A stretch of 37,697 bases of DNA from an uncultured Flavobacteriales bacterium (GCA_913064955.1 CAJYBK010000003.1:1-37697), one strand, 5' to 3'; counted from the first letter of the stretch, positions 1 to 10,308 are shown. Translations and numbers: made by a program. Notes: generated from the sequence alone by a model not told the origin.

Positions 1-1084
1 TAATTGGAATGACATAAGAATTTTCAAAAAACAATGTATTTCTCTAGCAAAACATTTTGACAATGTTTCTTTGGTTGCTCCAAATGCACCAACTGAAAAA
101 GTCGATGGTGTGAACGTAATTGGTGTTTCTTTTCCTGAAATTAAAAATAGAAAAAAGCGTTTCTTAGAACTTCGAAAACTAATTATTGCTGCTGCAATTA
201 AGGTTGATGCCGACATCTATCAATTTCATGACCCAGAATTGTTACCCTACGCCAAAAAATTAAAAAAACTAGGTAAAAAGGTTATTTATGATTCTCATGA
301 GAATGTTCCTGCGGCAATTTTAACAAAAAACTGGATAAAATATAATTGGCTTAGAAAACTTGTTTCAAAGTCATACGACAAATTTGAGAAATCAGCATCA
401 AAAAGATGTGATGGTATCATTTCTGTTCTGCCTGTAATTACAGAAACATTCAATCATCCATGCTCAGAAACAATCTACAACTACCCTATTCTTGATTCCG
501 ATGTTCCTTCCGTAAAGTCTTTCTCTGGACAAGGTACGTTCAACATGGTTTACCATGGTGGATTAACCCGTCAGAGAGGTATAAAAGAAATTTGCGCAGC
601 AGTAAACCTTTTGGATGGACGAGACATTAAATTGCATCTTATGGGTGGATGGGAGTCCAAAGAATATGAAACAGAGTGTTTAAACATCATTGAGGACCAG
701 AGTAAAGTTAAATACTATGGTACTTTGAGCTTTGAGGATTGTCAGGTAATTTTAAAGGATGCTCATTTAGGTTTAGTTCTTTTTCACCATTCACCGAATC
801 ACCTTTACTCTTTACCAAACAAACTTTATGAATACATAATTAATGGAATGGCTGTAATTATGTCTGATATCCCTTATTGGATGGAGGAATTTAAGGATGT
901 GGTCGACTTTGTGGATCCACACTCTCCAAAAGAAGTAGTTTCAAAAATGACCCATGTAATGGATAATTACGAAAGCATTCAAAAAAATATTACCAAATTT
1001 CAAAAAGACATCATTGAAAATCAATCTTGGCAAGCTGAAGAAAAGAAACTAATTAAGTTTTACGAAAAAATTATTAACCAATAA
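1..1084 (+). CDS. Glycosyltransferase family 4-like, 5'-truncated by window edge
   Basis: The reading frame is open from position 2 (NWNDIRIFKKQCISLAKHFDNVSLVAPNAPTEK...), upstream of the TTG at 71 used by the ORF track. GT-B-like C-terminal region: LVLFHHSPNHLYSLPNKLYEYIINGMAVIMSDIPYW. Confidence 0.85.
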   Translation, partial: NWNDIRIFKKQCISLAKHFDNVSLVAPNAPTEKVDGVNVIGVSFPEIKNRKKRFLELRKLIIAAAIKVDADIYQFHDPELLPYAKKLKKLGKKVIYDSHENVPAAILTKNWIKYNWLRKLVSKSYDKFEKSASKRCDGIISVLPVITETFNHPCSETIYNYPILDSDVPSVKSFSGQGTFNMVYHGGLTRQRGIKEICAAVNLLDGRDIKLHLMGGWESKEYETECLNIIEDQSKVKYYGTLSFEDCQVILKDAHLGLVLFHHSPNHLYSLPNKLYEYIINGMAVIMSDIPYWMEEFKDVVDFVDPHSPKEVVSKMTHVMDNYESIQKNITKFQKDIIENQSWQAEEKKLIKFYEKIINQ

Positions 1085-2129
1085 TAGCCTTTTTCACAAA
1101 TTCTGTAATTGCTTGACTCCAAGCTTCATTTTGAATATTAACATCCAATAAGACATCTTCACTACCGATATAGAAAATTGAGCCAGAAGATTCAGATAGT
1201 TTAATTTTCCCTATCAATGCTTTGGTGTTTATTTTGCCATCAATTGAGATATCACCATATGCTTCAAACGTAGATTCATCATTATCGTTAACATAATTGC
1301 ACCAAGAGCCTGTTATTAAGTTGTACTTTTCTTGTCCTACTTGAGAATTGAAAATTGTAAGTACATTTGAAGACGCTATTCCTCCGTAACTTTCATGGAC
1401 GGGTATTTTATCTTTAAGACGAACCATATTCCCTTTCTCGTCTCTGGACTTTATGATTAATTTACTTTCAGCATCAAACTTCAAATCATACTCAGAGTAA
1501 GCACTTGAAATCAACAAAATATTTCCGCCTGCCATTACATAATCTCTTATTTTCTGAGTCATCAATGCAGAATAAAACTTTGTTTTCCCATAGAGAATAA
1601 CAATCCTGGAAGTATTCCAATCATTTGAATCTTGAAGATCTATTTCTGTTATTACATTAAAACTCTTAGCTGATTGTGTTAGGATGGAAAACATGTTCAA
1701 ATCGATTTCAGTAACCGAACTTTGATAATTCATTGATAAAGTATCACTCTTTTTGTTGATTACCAATTCACCGCCATCTTTAGAATAAAGCAGGTTATTC
1801 AAATAAGGAAATACTATCGTAATTTCTTCTGATTTATCTCCTTTTATTACTAGGGGATATTTATCATTAATGCTATACAAGCCCTTATCTAAACTTTGCT
1901 CTTTAAGTTTATCTGAAGGTCCGGTGTAAACAATTTCTTTATTGGTTTTGGCAACAACTATTTCAACTGGTTGATCTAACTCCAAATCAATTTTTGCTGA
2001 ATTAGCATAGGATAGTTTGTTCGTGAAAATAATCACACTATTTTGAATATCTTTGTTCCATTGCATGACAATGAAAATCAGCAGAATGACCGACAGAAAT
2101 AATTTCAAATATTTATATTCTTTAAACAT
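1074..2129 (-). CDS. Membrane-anchored conserved protein, weakly GldG/DUF4350-like
   Basis: N-terminal TM helix (YLKLFLSVILLIFIVMQW); IRDYVMAGGNILLISS segment resembles DUF4350/GldG-type proteins. ATG at 2129 preferred over TTG at 2144 because TATCTTTG lies at 2154-2147 on the minus strand. Confidence 0.55.
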   Translation of the reverse strand: MFKEYKYLKLFLSVILLIFIVMQWNKDIQNSVIIFTNKLSYANSAKIDLELDQPVEIVVAKTNKEIVYTGPSDKLKEQSLDKGLYSINDKYPLVIKGDKSEEITIVFPYLNNLLYSKDGGELVINKKSDTLSMNYQSSVTEIDLNMFSILTQSAKSFNVITEIDLQDSNDWNTSRIVILYGKTKFYSALMTQKIRDYVMAGGNILLISSAYSEYDLKFDAESKLIIKSRDEKGNMVRLKDKIPVHESYGGIASSNVLTIFNSQVGQEKYNLITGSWCNYVNDNDESTFEAYGDISIDGKINTKALIGKIKLSESSGSIFYIGSEDVLLDVNIQNEAWSQAITEFVKKAIIG

Positions 2130-2138
2130 AAAATCAGT

Positions 2139-3335
2139 TTGCAAGACAAAGATAGTTTAAAATATAAGTGTAATCTATACCTGATTCTAGCTACTGCCTT
2201 TATGATTCCGTTGCATAAGATGGCTATGAGTCCAGTGATAGGCCTATTATTTCTTAGTAGTTTATGGAATATCAAAAAGCCCGCTAAAGGGGACTTAAGT
2301 TATTTATGGGTTGTTGGATATTTTCTAATTCTTATGCTTGGCTACTTTTTATCAAGTAACAAAGACGGAGCGCTTTCTGAACTTGAAAACAATGCTTCAT
2401 TTTTACTGTTTCCCATAATATTTGCCTTTTCAAATCTCGACTTTAAGTCTATTTTCCATAAAATGATGCTGTACTTTGTTGAGGGAATTATTCTATCCAT
2501 TGTAATTGCCATTGTTTTTTCAACGATTAAATTCTTTGCCAATGCAGATATTCATTCATTCTTCTATGGAGAGATATCACCGTTTCATCACACTAGTTAT
2601 ATGGCTATGTATGTTTCCTTTGGAATAGCCTTTCTATATTATAATGGCTTCCACCCAAAGAAATCCACACTCCTATCCAGTTATTGGAACTTTACGTTGA
2701 TAACAGTTTTCTCCATTTATGTGCTCTTATTGTTATCAAAAACTGGCATACTGATTACTTTATCCATTCATCTATTCGCAATTTTCTATTGGATTATTAA
2801 ACACAAGAAGATTAAATATGGAATACTTTCTCTAGGTTTGATATCTACAATTATAATATTGAGTTTTACACTGAGCAACTCAGTAAGAAGCAGGTTTTCA
2901 GAGACATTTTCCGCATTAAACACTGAAGAAAGCACTGAGTCTTCTACAGGCATAAGACTCATCAGTTGGGAAGTAAGTTGGGAGTTATTCAATGAGCAAC
3001 CGGTATTGGGCACAGGAACTGGTGACATTAATCAAGCGATGACGGCAAAGTTTATAGAAAAGGGGCACAACCAATTAGCTTTTAAAAACTTCAATGCTCA
3101 CAACCAATACCTCACTACGCTTACTAAATCGGGTATTATAGGCTTTTTAAGTCTCGTTTTATTGCTTGTAATTCCCTCTTTTCGCGTCAAACAACAGCAA
3201 CATTTCATTTACGTTATTTTTGCAACCATTGTTGCTTTAAACTTTCTTACTGAGTCTGTACTTCAAACACAATCCGGCATTGTTTTTATCGCATTTTTTA
3301 CTACATTTTTCATCGCAACTCTATCCAAAAACTAG
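2139..3335 (+). CDS. O-antigen ligase/polymerase family membrane protein (Wzy/WaaL-like)
   Basis: Multi-TM protein with GTGTGDINQ...FNAHNQYLTTLTKSGIIGFLSLVLLL typical of Wzy_C; located in a polysaccharide cluster. Start codon uncertain (TTG). Confidence 0.8.
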   Translation: MQDKDSLKYKCNLYLILATAFMIPLHKMAMSPVIGLLFLSSLWNIKKPAKGDLSYLWVVGYFLILMLGYFLSSNKDGALSELENNASFLLFPIIFAFSNLDFKSIFHKMMLYFVEGIILSIVIAIVFSTIKFFANADIHSFFYGEISPFHHTSYMAMYVSFGIAFLYYNGFHPKKSTLLSSYWNFTLITVFSIYVLLLLSKTGILITLSIHLFAIFYWIIKHKKIKYGILSLGLISTIIILSFTLSNSVRSRFSETFSALNTEESTESSTGIRLISWEVSWELFNEQPVLGTGTGDINQAMTAKFIEKGHNQLAFKNFNAHNQYLTTLTKSGIIGFLSLVLLLVIPSFRVKQQQHFIYVIFATIVALNFLTESVLQTQSGIVFIAFFTTFFIATLSKN

Positions 3336-3415
3336 GAAAATAAACCATTGCAACAAGAATCACTCAGAAATTAGTATTAATTTCGTGGAACAATAATCTA
3401 TTTTAAACAACATCT

Positions 3416-4039
3416 ATGAAAACAGTACTTGTTTTAGCACCTCATACAGACGATGGCGAATTTGGTTGTGGCGGAACAATAAACAAACTTATTGAAGAAG
3501 GTAATGACGTCTATTACGCAGCATTTTCGGCTTGTCAACAATCGGTTTTAAAAGAATTCCCTTCAGACATACTTATAACTGAAGTGAAAGAAGCAACTTT
3601 AACTCTTGGGATAAAACCAGAAAACTTAATTCTGTTTGATTATGACGTTCGTACTTTCAATTACAGAAGACAAGAAATTCTAGATGACTTAATAAAACTT
3701 AGGACTAAAATTAATCCAGATATCATTTTCATACCTGCTTTAACAGACATTCATCAGGATCATAAAACAATCGCAGAAGAAGGGTTAAGAGCTTTCAAAT
3801 TTAAAACATTGTTATCTTATGAAATGCCTTGGAACAACATTACCTTCAGTACCTCATCTTTTTCAATACTGTCTGAAGAAAATATTAACACCAAAGTGAA
3901 AGCTTTAAAACAATATAAGTCTCAAGCACACCGTCCATACGCAAATGAAAATTTTATAAAATCATTAGCAACAACTAGAGGGGTGCAAATAGGTGCGCAA
4001 TACGCTGAAACTTTTGAAATTGTAAGAATTATCCTATGA
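3416..4039 (+). CDS. PIG-L family (LmbE-like) deacetylase
   Basis: MKTVLVLAPHTDDGEFGCGGTINKL and TDIHQDHKTIAEE motifs. Confidence 0.9.
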   Translation: MKTVLVLAPHTDDGEFGCGGTINKLIEEGNDVYYAAFSACQQSVLKEFPSDILITEVKEATLTLGIKPENLILFDYDVRTFNYRRQEILDDLIKLRTKINPDIIFIPALTDIHQDHKTIAEEGLRAFKFKTLLSYEMPWNNITFSTSSFSILSEENINTKVKALKQYKSQAHRPYANENFIKSLATTRGVQIGAQYAETFEIVRIIL

Positions 4040-4938
4040 TCGTAAATGACATCTTGTTAAATATTCCATTTATATCCTTTCAGGGAAATAAGAAAGAAGA
4101 AATCCAAGACATTCTTTCCATAGATGATGATATTCTTTCTAATCATATTTTGTCATGGTGCAACGATAAAAACTGGGAAAAACTTAAGTTAAAACAACAA
4201 GGAACTTTTATAGTCTCAGAGCATTCATTCGAACAATTATCCAAAAGTGGATTTTCAAGCCAAGCTAATTACATTATAACAAGTAATCCAAGACAATACT
4301 TTGCTAAATGTTTACTGCTGTTTCAGGATAACGATGTGGAGTATGGAATTTCACCTACTGCAGTAATCCACCCATCAGCGCAAATCAGTTCAAGCAAGGT
4401 TTCTATTGGTAACAATGTGGTAATAGAAAAAAATGTAAGCATTGCTGAAGGTGTACAAATTGGTCATAACACAGTCATAAAAAAGGACACAACAATAGAT
4501 GCTAACTCTAAAATAGGATGTAACTGCACCATTGGAGGAGTTGGTTTTGGATATGAAAAAGATGAATCAGGAAATTACCAAGTAATTCCTCACATTGGCA
4601 AAGTTGTCATAGGTTTCAATGTAGAAATTGGCAATAATGTATGCATTGATCGGGCTGTATTAGGCGCAACTGTACTGGAGGACAATGTCAAAGTAGACAA
4701 TTTAGTTCATATTGCACATGGCGTAACCATTGGGAAAAACTCACTGATCATTGCAAATGCTATGATTGCTGGAAGTGTAACTATTGGTGAAAATGTATGG
4801 GTAGCGCCTTCGTCTTCTATCATGCAAAAAAAGAACATTGGCACTAATTCTACCATCGGAATGGGAAGTGTAGTATTAAAAGACGTTGAAAATAATAGTG
4901 TTGTAGCAGGTGTTCCAGCTAAAAAACTTAACAAATAA
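4036..4938 (+). CDS. LpxD-like hexapeptide-repeat N-acyltransferase
   Basis: Left-handed beta-helix repeats (VSIGNNVVIEKNVSIAEGVQIGHN...), HIAHGVTIGKNSLIIANAMIAGSVTIGENVW. The N-terminal NPRQYFAKCLLLFQ resembles the LpxD N-domain. ATGA overlap with the deacetylase. Confidence 0.82.
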   Translation: MIVNDILLNIPFISFQGNKKEEIQDILSIDDDILSNHILSWCNDKNWEKLKLKQQGTFIVSEHSFEQLSKSGFSSQANYIITSNPRQYFAKCLLLFQDNDVEYGISPTAVIHPSAQISSSKVSIGNNVVIEKNVSIAEGVQIGHNTVIKKDTTIDANSKIGCNCTIGGVGFGYEKDESGNYQVIPHIGKVVIGFNVEIGNNVCIDRAVLGATVLEDNVKVDNLVHIAHGVTIGKNSLIIANAMIAGSVTIGENVWVAPSSSIMQKKNIGTNSTIGMGSVVLKDVENNSVVAGVPAKKLNK

Positions 4939-5951
4939 TGTTACTTAGCGTTATCATTCCAGCTAGAAATGAGGAAAGTGCGATTGAGAAATGTATTGAA
5001 CACATTTATGATAATCAACTACCTGAAGATACAGAATTAGAGGTCTTAGTAATTGATGGTCTTAGCACTGACCAGACTATTTCAAAGGTAGAACAATTGC
5101 AAACTAAATACCTATCCCTTCGTATTATTAGTAATGATGCTCAAACAACACCTACTGCATTTAATATTGGTATTAATAACGCCAAAGGGGAGTACATTCA
5201 AATAGTAGGTGCTCGCCAGTTTCTTTCACAAAATTACTTGAGCGAAGCTCTGAAGTCTTTTCAAATAGATGCTAGTATTAAATGTGTTGGAGGTGGAGTG
5301 GAGAATGTTTATCTAAATGAAAAAAGTAAAATCATTGCTTTAGCAATGGACAGTCCTTTTGGCGTTGGTGGTGGCAACTTTAGAATTGCCAAATCTTCCG
5401 GATATGTAGACACAGTAGGCACTCCTATGTATCCTAAATCCGCATTTGAAGAGTTTGGACTTTTTGATGAAAAACTTGTTCGAAATCAGGATGATGAGTA
5501 TAACTATCGTATTACATCTCAAGGTTATAAAATTTACCAAAACAAAGATGCTGTAATTCAATATATGGTCCGAGCTAGTTTTGGAAATCTAAAAAAGCAA
5601 TATTATCAATATGGCTATTGGAAAGTTTACGTCAATAAAAAAGTAAAAAGCATTACAACAATAAGACAGTTATTCCCGTTTGCTCTAGTAAGTTATACAA
5701 TTTTGGGTCTCCTGTTGTCATTATTCAATTCATATATAGCCATTGCTTTTGGGGCAACGATGTTGCTTTACATTGGAATAAGTCTATTTTTTGCCTTTCG
5801 TAAATCAAAGAACCCAAAAGAAATAGCAATTATTACCTGGACCTTTTGGATTTTACATTATTCATATGGCCTTGGATACTTAAAAGGGATTCTAGACTTT
5901 TTCATTTTATCGAAGGGCCCAACCAGTCAAAACACAACCTTAAGTCGTTAG
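4938..5951 (+). CDS. Glycosyltransferase family 2 with C-terminal TM segments
   Basis: LLSVIIPARNEESAIEKCIEHI...EVLVIDGLSTDQT; C-terminal hydrophobic helices. Confidence 0.88.
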   Translation: MLLSVIIPARNEESAIEKCIEHIYDNQLPEDTELEVLVIDGLSTDQTISKVEQLQTKYLSLRIISNDAQTTPTAFNIGINNAKGEYIQIVGARQFLSQNYLSEALKSFQIDASIKCVGGGVENVYLNEKSKIIALAMDSPFGVGGGNFRIAKSSGYVDTVGTPMYPKSAFEEFGLFDEKLVRNQDDEYNYRITSQGYKIYQNKDAVIQYMVRASFGNLKKQYYQYGYWKVYVNKKVKSITTIRQLFPFALVSYTILGLLLSLFNSYIAIAFGATMLLYIGISLFFAFRKSKNPKEIAIITWTFWILHYSYGLGYLKGILDFFILSKGPTSQNTTLSR

Positions 5952-5953
5952 TT

Positions 5954-7225
5954 TTGGATAAAAATTCAAAAAATAATCTACTTAAGCATGTTGCTACATT
6001 AATGTCTGGAACAATATTAGCTCAGATCATTTCTTTTGCAACTTTCACTTACTTAATTCGGCAATATTACTCTCCTTCTGACTTAAGTAATTTCATGTGG
6101 TTTTTCGAATTCGTTTCAATCTTTGCTGCCATTGGAGCATTGAGATTAGAAACTGCCATAATTCTTGAAAGAGATAATAATTTAGCCTATCATCTCATAA
6201 AACTGTGTATTAAGTTTTTATTCCTTTTTAGCCTAATAGGCGGAGTTATTGCGTTGATTGGGATATTCATTAACCAATCTTTTAAAATTGTTCTGGATAG
6301 TCCCTTATTATTAATAACTGTTCCAATTGCTATTTTTTCATTAGGAATGGTTCAAATCTTTACTTCTTGGTTTACTAGAGAGCAGAAGTTCAAAACAATA
6401 GCTAGCAATAAAATCATTCAAAATTCTGGAAGTGCTTTGGGACAGTTCACATTTGCAATATCCAAATTTACTTCAGCTGGGTTAATATTGGGCAAAGTAT
6501 TTGGAAGTATCGTGGCGGCTTTATTACTTTTCAAACAGTACTACTCATCCAAGCCGAAGTTGGACAAAAGCATTGCAGTTAATAATAGAAGTTTGATTCA
6601 AAAAAACAAGGATTTTATTCTTTACTCCACACCTGGAACCTTGATTGGGACCTTTATTAATTTTCTTCTAATTCACCTTTTTCTTACCTATTATAGTGAA
6701 GATATCTCAGGAGAGATTGGTGCTGCCAAATACTATTTAGGCATCGGTTTCTCAATTATTTCCTCTGCTTTTGCGCAAGTATTTTTTAGTAATATTGCCA
6801 AAATCAATGATAAGCAGCAATTAAAAAAGTACTACACTTATTGGCTATTAAGGCTTATTGGAATTGCCGGCCTAGTTTTAATTACTCTTCACCTTGTGCC
6901 AAACTCACTAATTGTTGCAGTTCTTGGTTCTAAATGGACCAATCTTCTACCTACTGTAAGAATTATGTCTATATGGATGTCCATTATGTTTGTCTCATCA
7001 TCCTTGTCATACATTTACATCAAAGTAAATCAGCAGAGAACGCTTATCTTTTTTGACATTATACACTTGTTATTTATTTGGTTGAGCATTTTCATTTCCT
7101 ATCGTCTATATGCTGATGCTGAAACTTCTTTGATTTGGTTTACTGTTACCCAATCCTTGTATTATATCATTGCTATTGTTGCAGCATATTATTTTATTGA
7201 AAGATTTAAACCTGCTGAAAATTAA
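5954..7225 (+). CDS. Wzx/oligosaccharide flippase-like polysaccharide biosynthesis protein
   Basis: Multi-TM, LLKHVATLMSGTILAQIISFATFTYLIRQYYSP N-terminus typical of polysaccharide export flippases. TTG at 5954 chosen; the ORF-track start at 5846 overlaps the upstream GT2 gene. Confidence 0.8.
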   Translation: MDKNSKNNLLKHVATLMSGTILAQIISFATFTYLIRQYYSPSDLSNFMWFFEFVSIFAAIGALRLETAIILERDNNLAYHLIKLCIKFLFLFSLIGGVIALIGIFINQSFKIVLDSPLLLITVPIAIFSLGMVQIFTSWFTREQKFKTIASNKIIQNSGSALGQFTFAISKFTSAGLILGKVFGSIVAALLLFKQYYSSKPKLDKSIAVNNRSLIQKNKDFILYSTPGTLIGTFINFLLIHLFLTYYSEDISGEIGAAKYYLGIGFSIISSAFAQVFFSNIAKINDKQQLKKYYTYWLLRLIGIAGLVLITLHLVPNSLIVAVLGSKWTNLLPTVRIMSIWMSIMFVSSSLSYIYIKVNQQRTLIFFDIIHLLFIWLSIFISYRLYADAETSLIWFTVTQSLYYIIAIVAAYYFIERFKPAEN

Positions 7226-7254
7226 CTATCTTCACATTACAAACGACACATCTT

Positions 7255-8466
7255 ATGATTCCATTCTCACCTCCCAGAATTGACCAGAAAACAATTTACT
7301 CTGTAACAGAAGCTTTGAAATCTGGATGGATCTCTACTGGTCCGAAAACCAAACTTTTTGAAGAAAATTTGGCGACCTATCTGGAAACTGACCATGTGGT
7401 TTGTTTGAATAGTGCTACTGCAGGAATGCAATTAATATTAAATTTTTTAGGCGTAAAAGCAGGAGATGAAGTAATTGTTCCGGCTTATACTTATTGCGCA
7501 ACAGCTAATGTTGTAATTCACAGAGGAGCTACACCTGTGCTTGTTGATGTTAATAAAGATGATTTCAACATTAATGCGGAAGCAGTAAAAAAAGCAATTA
7601 CCAAGAATACTAAGGCGATCATAGCTGTAGACATCGCAGGTTTTCCTGCAGATTACGACAGTCTAAAGGCTATTGTAAATGATGAAGAAATAAAAAGTCT
7701 TTTTCAACCTAGCAATGATGTTCAAGAGAAAATAGGCCGGATTATGATTGTAGCCGATGCAGCACATAGCATTGGAGCAAAGTACAACAAACAATTTACC
7801 GGACATCAGGCAGACATGACCTCCTACTCATTTCATGCTGTAAAAAACCTTACTACGGCAGAGGGTGGTGCTGTTTGTTTTAACGTTGCTGACCTTTTTG
7901 ACCATGCCACTTTAAAACAACAATTTAAAGTTTCTTCTTTACATGGCCAAACAAAAGATGCCTTTAGTAAAGTTCAGATTGGAGCTTGGCGATATGACAT
8001 CATAGAAGCAGGTTTTAAATGTAACATGACAGACTTGCAAGCAGCAATAGGATTAGTAGAATTAGAGAGATACCCAGACACATTATCACGTAGAAAGTCA
8101 ATTTTTGACCAATACACAAAGGGATTTAATGACCAAGACTGGGCAATTACACCTACTTATCAAAACTATAATGCTACATCTTCTTATCACCTTTATATGC
8201 TTCGTATCAAAGGCATTAATGAAATTCAAAGAGATGAAATCATCAATGAAATTGGAAGACATCAAGTGGCGGTTAATGTTCATTATATTCCTATCCCAAT
8301 GCTTACTTACTATAAAAACTTAGGATACTCGATAGATCAATTTCCTAATACCTATCATAATTTTGAAAGAGAAATAACACTACCTGTATTTTATAATTTA
8401 ACTGATGAACAAGTTGAAACAGTTATTAGTACTGTCATTAATGCCGTTAATAAAGTAATAGGGTGA
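7255..8466 (+). CDS. DegT/DnrJ/EryC1/StrS family PLP-dependent aminotransferase
   Basis: SGWISTGPKTKLFEENLATYL, VADAAHSIGAKY, SFHAVKNLTTAEGGAVCF (candidate PLP lysine). Confidence 0.93.
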   Translation: MIPFSPPRIDQKTIYSVTEALKSGWISTGPKTKLFEENLATYLETDHVVCLNSATAGMQLILNFLGVKAGDEVIVPAYTYCATANVVIHRGATPVLVDVNKDDFNINAEAVKKAITKNTKAIIAVDIAGFPADYDSLKAIVNDEEIKSLFQPSNDVQEKIGRIMIVADAAHSIGAKYNKQFTGHQADMTSYSFHAVKNLTTAEGGAVCFNVADLFDHATLKQQFKVSSLHGQTKDAFSKVQIGAWRYDIIEAGFKCNMTDLQAAIGLVELERYPDTLSRRKSIFDQYTKGFNDQDWAITPTYQNYNATSSYHLYMLRIKGINEIQRDEIINEIGRHQVAVNVHYIPIPMLTYYKNLGYSIDQFPNTYHNFEREITLPVFYNLTDEQVETVISTVINAVNKVIG

Positions 8467-9209
8467 GGTTTTTTGTAATCATATTATCGCTTGCAGTTTT
8501 AGGGCATTCATTTGCTCAAATAGATTCTACGGCATACTATACCAATGACACTGTTATTCCTCAAGAGGAATTCCCACATTGCCTTGGATTAAACATTACG
8601 CCATTAGTAACGAGTATTGTTGGAAATGACAGCAAGGACATCAAACTTTCCGCTATTTATAAGTATAATTTGGGAGAGAAAAATCTTAGAGTAAGCATTA
8701 ACAATGTTACACAATCTAACATTTTACCTTTTAATTATTTTAAAATCGTGAATTCAACGGACACTAGTTACGATGCCCGATTTTTTAATAACAGTTATAA
8801 AACATTTGACATAAGATTTGGGTTCGAAGAATTAAAGGGATACAGATTCTCTCGACTCCACGTAGGCGCTGACGTAATTATAGGCTATGGCGAATACAAT
8901 CAAAGCTACTTCAGTAGAAACTACTTGAAGGATTCATCCAACACATACAGATTAAATGGTGACATCCCAACCTTTGACATTGGTAGAACGGAGGGTAAAT
9001 ATCTTGATTTAGGATTAGACGTTTCTTTCGGATTTGATTGGTTTATGAGCGACCACTTCTTATTCACTTTTCAACTTACTCCTCAGTTTAATTACTTCAT
9101 TTTAACCAGCAGCATTTTGGAAGATCCGCTTGAAGAATTACCGGAGCCAAAAAATTTCCCAGAATTTAAAATTGGATTATTTGATGTTTACTTGGTCTAT
9201 AAATTTTAA
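8463..9209 (+). CDS. Secreted hypothetical protein, probable beta-barrel
   Basis: Signal peptide (MRFFVIILSLAVLGHSFAQ), alternating beta-like C-terminus ending VYLVYKF. GTG start overlaps previous stop (GTGA). Confidence 0.6.
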   Translation: MRFFVIILSLAVLGHSFAQIDSTAYYTNDTVIPQEEFPHCLGLNITPLVTSIVGNDSKDIKLSAIYKYNLGEKNLRVSINNVTQSNILPFNYFKIVNSTDTSYDARFFNNSYKTFDIRFGFEELKGYRFSRLHVGADVIIGYGEYNQSYFSRNYLKDSSNTYRLNGDIPTFDIGRTEGKYLDLGLDVSFGFDWFMSDHFLFTFQLTPQFNYFILTSSILEDPLEELPEPKNFPEFKIGLFDVYLVYKF

Positions 9210-9216
9210 AAGTAAC

Positions 9217-10308
9217 ATGAAGTTTATCTTAGTTTTTAACGCATTTTTACTCTTGCTTTTCACACAGTGCATTACTGAAACAAAAGAACAACCACAGCCT
9301 AAAAACACCAGCAAAGATACCTCTCAATCAAATTCGGTTGAAGAATACCAACTCACTTATCAAGACATCATTTCCGATACCAGTTTAAACAACGAACATT
9401 TTAGAGGATTATTTATTCAAGACAATGACGCGTTCATCGCTGGATCTAAAGGTACGGTCATGACCTATAATTTTCAAAATCAAACAAACATTAAAGATAG
9501 TCTGGGTTTCCAATACCATTTTAGAGATATTCACTTCATTAACGAAACATTGTACCTTATGAGTATCCAAAGTCCTGCAGCCTTGATAATTCAAGACCAA
9601 AATAATGATGTTCGGATAAATCAAGAAGAAGATTCTTTGGCATTTCTTGATGGAATGGACTTTTGGGACAATGGAGAAGGAATACTCTTTGGCGACCCTG
9701 TCGACTTATATCCTTATGTAACTAAATTAACGGCTGATCAGAAATTCATGAGAGCACCCTCTTCAAAATTACCGGAACTAGCCCTCAACGAGGCTGGTTT
9801 TGCCGCTTCAGGAACAAGCATTGACTGTATAGGTAACGGTGTAGCCTATATAGGATGGGGAGGAGACGAAGTAAGAGTGTTTAAAACAACGGATTACGGA
9901 GAGTCATGGACAAGTCAAAATACTCCGATGCCCAAACACCAAACAGGAACAGGCATTTACTCATTGGACTTCAAAGATGAAATGAATGGTGTTGCAGTTG
10001 GTGGCAACTGGGAGTATCCGGAATGCGACAGCAGCAAAATATACACTAATGACGGAGGAAAGACGTGGCTACTTTCTAAAGGTATTCAAGGCTATCGAAG
10101 TTGTGTAACACATGTAACTGAAGACACATATATATCCACCGGAACCAATGGAACAGACATCTCCTATGACGGAGGTAAAAACTGGCAAATGCTCGACACA
10201 ATAGGTTTCAATGCTATTCAATTTAGCGAAATAACTGATGGAAATATAAATGGTATAGGCGTTGGGAATTACGGTCTTATTAAATTAGTACAACTGAAGA
10301 AAAAGTGA
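9217..10308 (+). CDS. Lipoprotein with YCF48/Asp-box beta-propeller repeats
   Basis: MKFILVFNAFLLLLFTQCITE lipobox; Asp-box-like TTDYGESW, TNDGGKTW, SYDGGKNW. ATG 9217 preferred over 9130. Confidence 0.75.
   Translation: MKFILVFNAFLLLLFTQCITETKEQPQPKNTSKDTSQSNSVEEYQLTYQDIISDTSLNNEHFRGLFIQDNDAFIAGSKGTVMTYNFQNQTNIKDSLGFQYHFRDIHFINETLYLMSIQSPAALIIQDQNNDVRINQEEDSLAFLDGMDFWDNGEGILFGDPVDLYPYVTKLTADQKFMRAPSSKLPELALNEAGFAASGTSIDCIGNGVAYIGWGGDEVRVFKTTDYGESWTSQNTPMPKHQTGTGIYSLDFKDEMNGVAVGGNWEYPECDSSKIYTNDGGKTWLLSKGIQGYRSCVTHVTEDTYISTGTNGTDISYDGGKNWQMLDTIGFNAIQFSEITDGNINGIGVGNYGLIKLVQLKKK

Noticed and set aside
3416-3460. PHTDD instead of PHPDD in the PIG-L deacetylase as a possible novel active site
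   Set aside because: The Asp pair and downstream HxxDH are intact, and to my knowledge the HTDD variant occurs in polysaccharide-locus PIG-L proteins; not unusual enough to report.
5846-5953. Upstream extension of the flippase ORF overlapping the GT2 gene
   Set aside because: The extension MDFTLFIWPWILKRDSRLFHFIEGPNQ is the GT2 coding tail in another frame; a family-like N-terminus begins near 5954.
8098-8323. Short ORFs on both strands inside the DegT aminotransferase
   Set aside because: Fully inside a confident CDS; alternative-frame translation without family signature.
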